Source of the DNA: UBA2020 sp964551435
GTDB taxonomy: Bacteria > Pseudomonadota > Alphaproteobacteria > Micavibrionales > UBA2020
DNA length: 64,000 nucleotides
Direction of reading: 5' to 3'
NCBI GenBank assembly: GCA_964551435.1
Contig: CAZKBS010000004.1
Span: forward strand, 62,001 to 126,000
Shown here piece after piece: positions 1 through 7,374 of the stretch; positions within the stretch are counted from its first letter, which is position 1, and each line of letters begins with the position of its first letter. The translations under genes were made by a program, and so were the position numbers. The notes beneath the pieces were generated by a model. The model was not told the origin of the DNA. It was given only the letters and a program-made list of their open reading frames with translations, and made no database searches.

Positions 1-215
1 GCGGTGTCGAGGATGTTGGGGCTGACGCCTTCGAAAATCGCGTGATGGGCTTCGGTGCCAGCGACGATGCGGTCATCGCGGATGGCGAACCAGAAGGGGC
101 CTTCCTCCGGATTGCCGTCGAGGGTCGGGTGTTTGTAGAAGAAAAAGGCGAGCGCGTCGCGTTCGTTCTTGAAGACTTCGTATTCCGGCACAACTGGATT
201 CATCCCCTCGGCCAT
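1..215 (-). CDS. Unknown protein, N-terminal part only (runs off the left edge)
   Basis: The reading frame begins with ATG at 215 on the minus strand and is still open at base 1, so the C-terminus lies outside the window. A Shine-Dalgarno-like AAGGGGGAG sits about 7 nt before this ATG. A second in-frame ATG four codons later is possible. The visible 71 residues are acidic and aromatic-rich, with stretches such as FFFYKHPTL and GPFWFAIRDDRIVAG, and have no signal peptide. The segment reads like a small globular protein. I do not recognise the family. Confidence 0.6.
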   Translation of the reverse strand, partial: MAEGMNPVVPEYEVFKNERDALAFFFYKHPTLDGNPEEGPFWFAIRDDRIVAGTEAHHAIFEGVSPNILDT

Positions 216-279
216 GGCGAGGCTCCCCCTTCATCAAAAAACCGCGCCTCTCCCCCCGGATTGGCGCGGCGTACTTGTG

Positions 280-462
280 TTACCTCGGCTCGAACTGGTC
301 GCCTGCGGCGGTGCCTTTGGGGCGTGCCTCGACGGCGGGTGAGGATTCAAGCGTGTGGTTGAGCACCATCGCAGGGGCCTGCGCGATATATGCGCCCAGA
401 ATTTCGCGGGCGTCATCTTCGCTGCGGCGGCCAACGGCGGTGCTTTTCAACAGGCTGGACAT
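280..462 (-). CDS. Small unknown protein, 60 aa
   Basis: The ATG at 462 is preceded by a clear AAGGAG about 8 nt upstream on the minus strand, which selects it over the longer open frame that starts further upstream. The product begins MSSLLKSTAVGRR and has a helical, alanine-rich middle and a polar tail. It has no signal peptide or membrane segment. It lies 64 nt upstream of the partial gene at the window edge and may be cotranscribed with it. Family not recognised; support comes from the ribosome site and codon use. Confidence 0.5.
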   Translation of the reverse strand: MSSLLKSTAVGRRSEDDAREILGAYIAQAPAMVLNHTLESSPAVEARPKGTAAGDQFEPR

Positions 463-633
463 GCGTAATCGCTCCTTACCTTTGATATCTCTATTATAAC
501 CTACATTGATATTTAACGCCAAGTATAGTTAATTTTCAGTTTACATAGAAATATCAGGTGCATGCACGGCAGTTTCTGCCGTTTTTCGCGGCGGATTCCG
601 GAGGGCTTCGTCCTGTCCTGTAGCGGAAAAAAT

Positions 634-1113
634 TCAGGGCTGGCGCGGGGGGCGGGGCACGGCGGCGGGGCGCGGCTCGCTTTTCTCTTCAGGGCTGCCC
701 GCCTGCCATTTGGTGATTTCATGCTGAAGGGCTTCGCACTCCAGACATTTTTGCAGATAACGCAGGCGCAATTTGAATACGCCGTCATTTTCACCTGCGC
801 TGTAGCGGCTGAAATCCATACCGTGGGCGCTGAGCAGACGGAAAGCGTCCATGCGCTCTTCCTGCACCACGGTGCGGGCGGTGCCCATGCCGATATTCTG
901 CGGTTTGGCCCCGTGTGCCAGCAGCGTGCCCGCCACGCGGATCTGCTGGCGCGACACGGCGCGTTCGAGCGCATTGTCAAGAACACCCTGCGGCAAATCG
1001 ATATCTCCGGACAGCAGGCGCTGCAGCGCATCGACATTACCGGCATCCGCCGCGGCGCGGATATCGCGGCGCAGCTGCGTCACGGGGTTGTTTTTATCCA
1101 GCCAGCCGAACAT
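634..1113 (-). CDS. Ankyrin-like repeat protein, 159 aa
   Basis: Residues about 10-100 show weak ankyrin character: helix pairs such as AAADAGNVDALQRLLSGDID and a later LLAHGAKPQNIG turn. The C-terminus is charged and proline-rich and probably disordered. There is no signal peptide, so a cytoplasmic protein-binding role is likely. Its ATG overlaps the TGA of the gene upstream (TGATG at 1115-1111), so the two are translationally coupled. It is the last of three related genes on this strand. Function unknown beyond likely protein-protein interaction. Confidence 0.75.
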   Translation of the reverse strand: MFGWLDKNNPVTQLRRDIRAAADAGNVDALQRLLSGDIDLPQGVLDNALERAVSRQQIRVAGTLLAHGAKPQNIGMGTARTVVQEERMDAFRLLSAHGMDFSRYSAGENDGVFKLRLRYLQKCLECEALQHEITKWQAGSPEEKSEPRPAAVPRPPRQP

Positions 1114-1700
1114 CAGTTTTGCCCCCGTCTTTGCAGGCCGCTGCGGTGCGGCGTTTTGGTTTTTTTGTCGATGGGTTTGGGTGCGTCAATCTCGCGCAGG
1201 GTCTTCTCCAGCGCGTCCATGCGGCGGCCGAGGTCGTATTGTGCGTGCCGTATTTCGCGCAGCAGATTCATCTGCTCCATCGGCAGCGTGCTTTCGGTGA
1301 AGGTTTTTTGAAACTCCTCCAGCCGCGCGATTTCGCGGTGCAGCTCCACTTCGCGTTTTTTGCCCTCTTCGGTGATGGGCGTGCGGAAGGATAAAATCAT
1401 GCCGCTTTCGGTGCGGCGGGGAATGGCTTCGTTTTCCTGCCGCGCCTGCTGCAGCGCATAGCCAAGGTCGCCGCCCGCGAGCATCAGCGTTTTCGCCAGC
1501 AGATATTTGTTTTGCTGCGCGCAAAGCCTTATGGGTTTGCCGTTGTCGGCATCCGGCTGCGCGCCTGCAAACAGCGCTTCTTCCAGCCCATGCTGGTCAT
1601 TGGCGGCGATGGCGGCGTACATGCCCTCGTTCAGGCGCAGTGTTTGCGCCTTGTCGGGGCGCGGCCTTGCGCGGGCGATATCGTTGAAGAACGGCGTCAT
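1113..1700 (-). CDS. Ankyrin-like protein with C-terminal coiled coil, 195 aa
   Basis: The first 85 residues resemble degenerate ankyrin units (MYAAIAANDQHGLEEALFAG, then a helix ending MLAGGDLGYAL). Residues about 110-180 are strongly charged and heptad-like, suggesting a coiled coil. The next gene upstream has the same architecture, with the corresponding LALAGADIGYAS motif and a similar coiled region, so the two are paralogs. No signal peptide is visible. It overlaps the downstream ankyrin-like gene by its stop codon. Partner and pathway are not evident. Confidence 0.75.
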   Translation of the reverse strand: MTPFFNDIARARPRPDKAQTLRLNEGMYAAIAANDQHGLEEALFAGAQPDADNGKPIRLCAQQNKYLLAKTLMLAGGDLGYALQQARQENEAIPRRTESGMILSFRTPITEEGKKREVELHREIARLEEFQKTFTESTLPMEQMNLLREIRHAQYDLGRRMDALEKTLREIDAPKPIDKKTKTPHRSGLQRRGQN

Positions 1701-1724
1701 GCGGCTGTTCGCGTCCTTCTTGCG

Positions 1725-2288
1725 CTACGGCTGTGTGGGCGCGGCAGATGTGCCCCGCAGCGCGGCGGGCACGTGCAGTGCGCCTTTTTCTATCGGCTTG
1801 CCGTCGCGCAGTTCGGTGATTTGCTGTTTCAGCGCCTCGATTTCTTCAAGGATGCGCTGCTGGTTTTTCAGCGTTTCGGCGGGGGCGATATGCGCGGTAA
1901 AATTTTGCTGGAACTGCTGCAAGGTTGCCATCGTGCGGCCGAGTTTATTGTAGCGCGCTTCCTCCGCCGCGTTTTCAAAACGCGTGATGAAATCTTCGCG
2001 ATAATCATCCCAGTATGAATTTTTCTGGATACTGCTCCGCTCGCGCTCTGCTTCCGCGCTGGCATAGCCGATATCGGCGCCAGCGAGCGCGAGTTCTTTC
2101 ATGAACAGCATATTGCGCGCGTCTGCAGCGGCGCGCAGATATTGGCCTTTGTTCTTGTTGATATCGCCGCGCACGTCAGGCAGGGCGGCGTAGAACGCGG
2201 CGTGGTCATCTGCGGCGATGGCGGCCAGCAGATGTTCTTGCGGCGTGCGTCCGCTGCTGCGCATATCTTCGGGCGGCCAGTCGTGCAT
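1725..2288 (-). CDS. Ankyrin-like protein with C-terminal coiled coil, 187 aa
   Basis: This is the first gene of the three-gene ankyrin-like set. Residues about 17-80 form two degenerate ankyrin-type helix pairs (LLAAIAADDHAAFYAALPDV and FMKELALAGADIGYAS). Residues about 100-165 are a likely coiled coil rich in Glu, Gln and Lys. It is separated from its downstream paralog by 24 nt, so the set is probably one transcript. The start ATG at 2288 gives the full conserved N-terminus; GGAG-like bases lie just upstream. Function unknown. Confidence 0.75.
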   Translation of the reverse strand: MHDWPPEDMRSSGRTPQEHLLAAIAADDHAAFYAALPDVRGDINKNKGQYLRAAADARNMLFMKELALAGADIGYASAEAERERSSIQKNSYWDDYREDFITRFENAAEEARYNKLGRTMATLQQFQQNFTAHIAPAETLKNQQRILEEIEALKQQITELRDGKPIEKGALHVPAALRGTSAAPTQP

Positions 2289-2390
2289 GACGGCGGGAAT
2301 CTCCTGCGGAAAAACAATAACAGTTTTTACGACAATGGCCGTATTCTGTCAACTAAAATGCCGGAGGCCTCTAGGTCGCAGGGCGTTGAT

Positions 2391-3023
2391 TTAAAATGGT
2401 TTCCACGGCTTCGGCGTCGGGGCGGCGGAGGGCATGCCGTGGCGGTGGATGGCGCGCAGGGTCTGCTGCAGGGTGCGGTCGATGCTTTTGTCGGCGCGCA
2501 CGATATGCCAGCCTTCGCCCGTGCCGGGCAGCGATGGTTTGGCATTCAGCTGCCGGCGCAAAACCCCGACATGCGCGTCGGAGGGGTTGTTGCGCCGGTT
2601 GGCGATACGTTTGAACAGCTGCGCCGCGGGGATATCCAGATAGATGCCGATGAAACGGCAGCCCGCGTTTTCGGCCGCGGCTTTTTGTCCGCTGCGCGTA
2701 ATGGCATCACTGAAAAGCCCTGTCACGATGACGTTTTTACCTTGTGCCATCTGGCTGACGGCTTCGGCGCGCGCGTATTTGATGAAGCGTTCGGTCAGGC
2801 TGGGCGTATAGACTTCGTCCGGCAGCGGGGCCAGCGGATTGTGCCCCAGCATGCGCTTGCGCAGGACGTCTGAATCCAGCACCACCGTATTGGGCAAGTG
2901 CCGCGACAGCACATAGGCCAGTGTGGTTTTGCCGCTGCCCGACAGACCGCCAATGGCGATCATGACCGGCGTGTCGCTGGCGGCGGGGGGATTGGGCGCG
3001 GCGGGTGTATTCGGGGTCGTCAC
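2391..3023 (-). CDS. P-loop kinase-like ATPase, about 210 aa
   Basis: A Walker A motif GLSGSGKTT lies about 25 residues from the chosen start. It is followed by VVLDSDVLRKRMLG, as in small-molecule kinases of the AAA_33/gluconate kinase-like group, and by a lid-like stretch containing RIANRRNNPSDA. These features suggest an ATP-dependent phosphotransferase on a small substrate; the sequence does not tell which. I chose GTG at 3023 because AGGA lies 7 nt before it. The frame is open to a GTG at 3059 that lacks a ribosome site. The C-terminus is proline-rich. Confidence 0.75.
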   Translation of the reverse strand: MTTPNTPAAPNPPAASDTPVMIAIGGLSGSGKTTLAYVLSRHLPNTVVLDSDVLRKRMLGHNPLAPLPDEVYTPSLTERFIKYARAEAVSQMAQGKNVIVTGLFSDAITRSGQKAAAENAGCRFIGIYLDIPAAQLFKRIANRRNNPSDAHVGVLRRQLNAKPSLPGTGEGWHIVRADKSIDRTLQQTLRAIHRHGMPSAAPTPKPWKPF

Positions 3024-3173
3024 ACGAAAATCCTGTTTTTTGTTTTTGGCCGCGCACACCTTGGCGGCGCAAAGACTATTGCATTTTTACATAAATGTGT
3101 CAAGAGGCTGTCCATAACATGTCATGCCGTCTGTGCGGGCATGTTTTGCAGGTAAATTATTGAAATTATTTAT

Positions 3174-3680
3174 TTATCTGCCGTTTGGCTTGCGCGGCGG
3201 CTGGCCGGGCGGGGGCAGGCGGCGCGGCTGGGCTTTGCCGCTGAGGCCGTCATGCAGTGGCGGCGGTGCAGCGGTGCGCGGGCCAAAGGCGCGGGTATTC
3301 AGGATTTCTTCGGCCGCAAGGATGAACAGGTCTTTTTCCGCGGCGATATCAATCTGGCCGAGGGGTTTTGCCTTTGCCGCGCCGTTTTGTTCGATATCGC
3401 TTTTGAGATAAAAATCGCCCGTGGTTTCATCCAGCACAAATTTATCGCCGGGGGCGGTTTTCAAAAGCGGCGCCATCTGCACCATCAACTCCGCCATGCG
3501 CGGCTGCGCCAGGACGTCGGGCAGGTTGCTGTCGATGGCGCCGTTGGGCTTCACGTGGATTTTATAGGGGACGATATAGCGGCCATGACGCGTGGTCACA
3601 GTGCCGTCGTTGTTTTCAAGCGGATGTTTGCCGCTTACGATATTCCACAGCCTTTTCAGGCGCGAGGGTTTGTCCGTCAT
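3174..3680 (-). CDS. Unknown cytoplasmic protein, about 168 aa
   Basis: The frame encodes an N-terminal basic region, a central part with alternating hydrophobic residues (YIVPYKIHVKP and KFVLDETTGDFYLKSDI), and a proline/arginine-rich tail that is likely disordered. No signal peptide or recognised motif is seen. The ATG at 3680 is preferred; TTG at 3695 and GTG at 3683 are in frame. It lies 64 nt downstream of the N-formylglutamate amidohydrolase-like gene on the same strand and may belong to the hldE transcript. Confidence 0.6.
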   Translation of the reverse strand: MTDKPSRLKRLWNIVSGKHPLENNDGTVTTRHGRYIVPYKIHVKPNGAIDSNLPDVLAQPRMAELMVQMAPLLKTAPGDKFVLDETTGDFYLKSDIEQNGAAKAKPLGQIDIAAEKDLFILAAEEILNTRAFGPRTAAPPPLHDGLSGKAQPRRLPPPGQPPRKPNGR

Positions 3681-3744
3681 CACGGGCCGCCACAATGTTA
3701 TCTGGATATCCCAAGGCTAGGGCGCGCCCGCGGCAGAGTCAAAC

Positions 3745-4650
3745 TCAAAGATGCGGAAAACGCTTGTTTGGCGCGGGTTTTTGCGCGTAGCAGCATGCTG
3801 CATCGCAATAGGTACGAAAGCTTTGGATCGCGGATTGCAAATCCGCCTGCAATGTTTTCATGCGCGGCAGACGGCGCAGGGTTTTTTCGTTCATGTAAAG
3901 CGCGCGGTTGATTTCAACCTGTATGCTATGACGCCCCTGCGCGGGGTTGCCGTGGCGGCGCACAATCTCGGCGCCGCGGAAACCGTCGATATTCAGTCCG
4001 ACCTTGTATCCTTTGTCTTCCAGCAGCGCGCGCAGTTTATGCAGGTAATGGTCGTCCGCTGTCTCGCCGTCGCGGGTGCCCAGAATGATATCGTATTTAT
4101 TCTTGCGCGTGCCGCGGTGCGTGGTCGATGGCATCGAATGCAGGTTAAGATGCACGGCCTGCCCGTGCGCCTGCACCGTTTTATCCATCAGCGCCGCCAG
4201 CTTTGCGTGATAGGGTTTGTGATAGGTGGCAACGCGGCTGAAAGCCTCGCTGAGTTTCAGCGTGCGGCTGTAAACAGGCGTGCTGTGGCGCGGTGTCGAA
4301 GGGCTGCGGATGAGGCCGCCTTCCTGCGGCGTGTAGTCGGGATCTTCGCCGCGCGCCGCTGCGCGCGCCCACGGGCCGCTGACGCTGTCGGCGCGGTTGG
4401 TATCGACGTAGGAACGCGGCACGCGCGCCGTCAGCAGCGGCACGCCGAGCGCGGGCAAAAACGAAAACAGCCTGTCCACATGCGCGTCTTCGGCCTGACG
4501 CAATTCGCGCAAGGGTACGGCATAATTGAAATCATCGGGGTATTTGCGCCCGCTGTGCGGGCTGTCGGCGACAAGGCAGGTCGCGGGCGCGCCTGCGGCA
4601 GCGGCATAAAGCCGCGTGGCCGGCGGTGTGCGGCGCGCGCGTTCGGTCAT
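3745..4650 (-). CDS. N-formylglutamate amidohydrolase family protein, 301 aa
   Basis: The protein matches the family that hydrolyses N-formyl-L-glutamate or related N-acyl amino acids. The N-terminal LVADSPHSGRKYP holds the conserved HSG turn. The central LNLHSMPS and the YDIILGTRDG stretch follow in the usual order, and the C-terminal HSIQVEINRALYMNE carries the conserved QVEINR-LYM signature. Length is normal. The gene starts 9 nt after hldE stops, so the two are probably cotranscribed, although no histidine-utilisation genes are nearby. The physiological substrate is therefore uncertain. Confidence 0.87.
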   Translation of the reverse strand: MTERARRTPPATRLYAAAAGAPATCLVADSPHSGRKYPDDFNYAVPLRELRQAEDAHVDRLFSFLPALGVPLLTARVPRSYVDTNRADSVSGPWARAAARGEDPDYTPQEGGLIRSPSTPRHSTPVYSRTLKLSEAFSRVATYHKPYHAKLAALMDKTVQAHGQAVHLNLHSMPSTTHRGTRKNKYDIILGTRDGETADDHYLHKLRALLEDKGYKVGLNIDGFRGAEIVRRHGNPAQGRHSIQVEINRALYMNEKTLRRLPRMKTLQADLQSAIQSFRTYCDAACCYAQKPAPNKRFPHL

Positions 4651-4659
4651 CGCGGCGGA

Positions 4660-6138
4660 TTACCCGGCCATCTTGGCGATGGTGTTGGTGGTGCTGAAGC
4701 CGTCTTCCATATCGGCGCGCACGACCTGCCCGCCCCAGCTGGTGATGAGATCGTAGCCGACGATTTCTTCCAGCTTGTACTGGCCGCCCTTGATGAGGAA
4801 ATCGGGCTTCACGGCCTTCAGGGTTTCGATGGGCGTGTCTTCGTCGTAAACGATGACGGCATCGACCATGGCAAGTGCCGACAAAATCAGGCTGCGCGCG
4901 CGTTCGTCCTGCACGGGACGGGTCGGCCCTTTCAGGCGCTTGACAGAAGCATCGCTGTTGATGGCGACAACCAGATAATCGCAGGTCGCCTTCGCCTGCG
5001 CGAGGGTTGACAGGTGGCCCGGATGCAGCAGGTCAAAACAGCCGTTGGTGAAACCGATTTTGCGGCCAAGGGCGCGCTGTTTGTCGGCGGCTTCCGTCAG
5101 GGCGGCGCGGTTCATGATTTTCGCGGTGATATCGTTTCCGGCGGCGGTGGACATCTGGCTGCGCCTGATAACGTCGATGATTTCTTCGGGGCGCGTGGTG
5201 GCTGTGCCGATTTTGCCGACGACGATGCCGGCGGCGATGTTGGAAATTTCAGCAGCGGCCAGCATCGGCACGCCAGCCGCAAGGGCGGTGGCAAAAGCGG
5301 CAATCACCGTATCGCCTGCGCCCGATACGTCAAACACCTCGCGCACGTTGGCGGGGATATGCACGGGCGGGTTATCGGCGGAAATCAGCGACATGCCGTC
5401 CTTGCTGCGCGTCGCCAGAACGGCGCCGATGCCGCAGTCGATGATCAGCTTCATGGCGGCGGCGCGCACATCATCGTCGCTGGCGGCTTTCATGCCGGTC
5501 GCGGTTTCAAGTTCCTTGCGGTTCGGCGTAATCACCGTTGCGCCGCGGTAGCGCGCGAAATTGGTGCCCTTGGGGTCGACGACGACAGGCTTGCCGTATT
5601 TGTGCGCAATCGCGATGATGCCGGCAATCAGGCTGTCGGTCAGTACGCCCTTATTATAGTCAGACAGAATGACCACGCCGCAATCGGCCATGGCGGTTTC
5701 GGCCGCGGCCAGCATTTCGGCCTCGACATTCTTGGGAATGGCCTGCGCTTTTTCGCGGTCCACGCGCAGCATCTGCTGCCCGCCGCAGACAAAACGGCTT
5801 TTGACGGTGGTGAAACGGTCGGTGGCGGTGGCCAGCGCGGCCTTGACCCCGATTTGCGTCAGCTGCGCCGCAACCTCGCGCCCGTTGATATCATCGCCGA
5901 TAACCGCAAGCAGGGTGGTTTCACCCGTGCCCAGCGCCGCGATATTCGCAACCACGTTGCCCGCGCCGCCCAGCATATGCTTTTCACGATCGACCAGAAA
6001 AACCGGAATCGGCGCTTCGGGCGAGATGCGCTCGACGCTGCCGTATACGAAACGGTCCATCATCACATCGCCGATGCAGAGCACACGGGCGGTTTTGAAC
6101 TGGGACAGGGCTTCGATAAGGTATTGATGTTCGGTCAT
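4660..6138 (-). CDS. hldE: Bifunctional heptose 7-phosphate kinase / heptose 1-phosphate adenylyltransferase
   Basis: HldE makes ADP-heptose for the lipopolysaccharide inner core in the cytoplasm. Residues 1 to about 325 are a PfkB/ribokinase-type domain, with GDVMMDRFVYG near the N-terminus, the GGAGNV sugar-binding stretch and the FDVSGAGDTV anion-hole/catalytic motif. Residues from about 350 form a nucleotidyltransferase domain with the GFTNGCFDLLHPGH signature (HxGH). At 492 aa the fusion has full length. A GT9 heptosyltransferase at 57125 is a likely consumer of its product. The gene diverges from the peptidase gene at 6346. Confidence 0.97.
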   Translation of the reverse strand: MTEHQYLIEALSQFKTARVLCIGDVMMDRFVYGSVERISPEAPIPVFLVDREKHMLGGAGNVVANIAALGTGETTLLAVIGDDINGREVAAQLTQIGVKAALATATDRFTTVKSRFVCGGQQMLRVDREKAQAIPKNVEAEMLAAAETAMADCGVVILSDYNKGVLTDSLIAGIIAIAHKYGKPVVVDPKGTNFARYRGATVITPNRKELETATGMKAASDDDVRAAAMKLIIDCGIGAVLATRSKDGMSLISADNPPVHIPANVREVFDVSGAGDTVIAAFATALAAGVPMLAAAEISNIAAGIVVGKIGTATTRPEEIIDVIRRSQMSTAAGNDITAKIMNRAALTEAADKQRALGRKIGFTNGCFDLLHPGHLSTLAQAKATCDYLVVAINSDASVKRLKGPTRPVQDERARSLILSALAMVDAVIVYDEDTPIETLKAVKPDFLIKGGQYKLEEIVGYDLITSWGGQVVRADMEDGFSTTNTIAKMAG

Positions 6139-6345
6139 ATATTACGCCTTGCCGAGGTTGTGCCGGTTGCTGAGGGGACGCCTTATAATATTGTTGCTCG
6201 TTTTTAACATATTCCATAAGTGTTTTCAAGCCAAAATCTGGCCGTCGTTCACCGGTTGTTAACGGTTATGCATAATAATAGGGACTGTCATATTCGGGCA
6301 ACAGCCGGGGTATCCGGCCATAAATAAGGGCAAGAGGCAAGCGAG

Positions 6346-7356
6346 ATGTTGCAAAACACCCCGAACCAGCCAAGAAACACCGAAATTTCAGCCATTTGCG
6401 CTGGCCGTGCCCTTGCCGGTGAGCGGGTGCCCAATACCCCGAACCGCCGCGGCTTTATCCGCCGTGTGGGCGGGTCGTTCCGCACCTATCGTCTGGGTGA
6501 CCTGATGGTTGCCGCGGGATTCCTCACCGAAGAACAGCTGCAAAAGGCTCTGGCGCTGCAGGCCACCCGCCGCCAGCCGCTCGGCCATATTCTGGTCGAA
6601 GAGGGCTATGTCAGCGCCGTCCAGCTCTACCGCAAGCTGGCGGAGCAGTGGTGCATCAAAACGTCTGCGGCCGGCGTCGCCTTTATGCTGCAAGCCTTCA
6701 CGCCCTCGACCGCGCGCGCCGACGATGGCGGCACGCATGTGCGTCTGGCGGCAGCGTTCTCGCCCGCGGCCTCGCAACCGGCGCTCAAAAAACTCGACCG
6801 CCCGAAGCTGTTCGGTTCGATGGAAATTCGCTCCAACGATATTTCGTCTTTCACGAAATGGACGACGGTTATGGCGCGTTTCGAACAGCAAATGAAAATG
6901 GCGGGCGGCGATATGCAGATGCAGGCATGGAAAACGCATCTGCAATCCCTCTCCGGTGCAACGGTGCGTGAAAAAGTCGCGGCGGTCAACAGCTACATCA
7001 ACCAGATCAGCTATATCGAAGACATCAAAAACTACGGCAAGTCCGATCATTGGGCGACGCCTGTCGAGTTCTTCCGCAAGGGCGGCGATTGCGAAGATTT
7101 CGCGATTGCGAAATATGCTTCCCTGCGCGCGCTCGGTTTTTCGACCGACCAGCTGCGCATTGCCATCGTGCAGGACAAAATCAAGAACATCGCCCACGCG
7201 CTTCTGATCGTATATACGGAGGAAGGGACTTTCGTTCTCGACAATCAGGATAAACGCCTGCGCCATGCCGCCGAGGTCACGCGCTATCAGCCCGTGTTCT
7301 CCATCAATGCGACCAACTGGTGGCTGCACCGCACGCCGCTGGGCGCGAACTCTTAA
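6346..7356 (+). CDS. MshEN-like domain fused to LapG/BTLCP-type cysteine peptidase, 336 aa
   Basis: Residues about 47-102 resemble the MshEN/GspE N-terminal domain (LGDLMVAAGFLTEEQLQKAL, then LGHILVEEGYVS), a fold that binds c-di-GMP or nucleotides in some proteins. Residues about 160-320 form a bacterial transglutaminase-like cysteine peptidase (DUF920/LapG type). Its catalytic triad is visible as C249 in GGDCEDF, H284 in AHALL and D299 in LDNQ. A hydrophobic, signal-like stretch ends in an AxA-like site at about residue 125, between the two domains. LapG proteins cleave periplasmic adhesins; no adhesin gene is visible here. Confidence 0.82.
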   Translation: MLQNTPNQPRNTEISAICAGRALAGERVPNTPNRRGFIRRVGGSFRTYRLGDLMVAAGFLTEEQLQKALALQATRRQPLGHILVEEGYVSAVQLYRKLAEQWCIKTSAAGVAFMLQAFTPSTARADDGGTHVRLAAAFSPAASQPALKKLDRPKLFGSMEIRSNDISSFTKWTTVMARFEQQMKMAGGDMQMQAWKTHLQSLSGATVREKVAAVNSYINQISYIEDIKNYGKSDHWATPVEFFRKGGDCEDFAIAKYASLRALGFSTDQLRIAIVQDKIKNIAHALLIVYTEEGTFVLDNQDKRLRHAAEVTRYQPVFSINATNWWLHRTPLGANS

Positions 7357-7374
7357 TCTTTCACAGCCGCGCGC

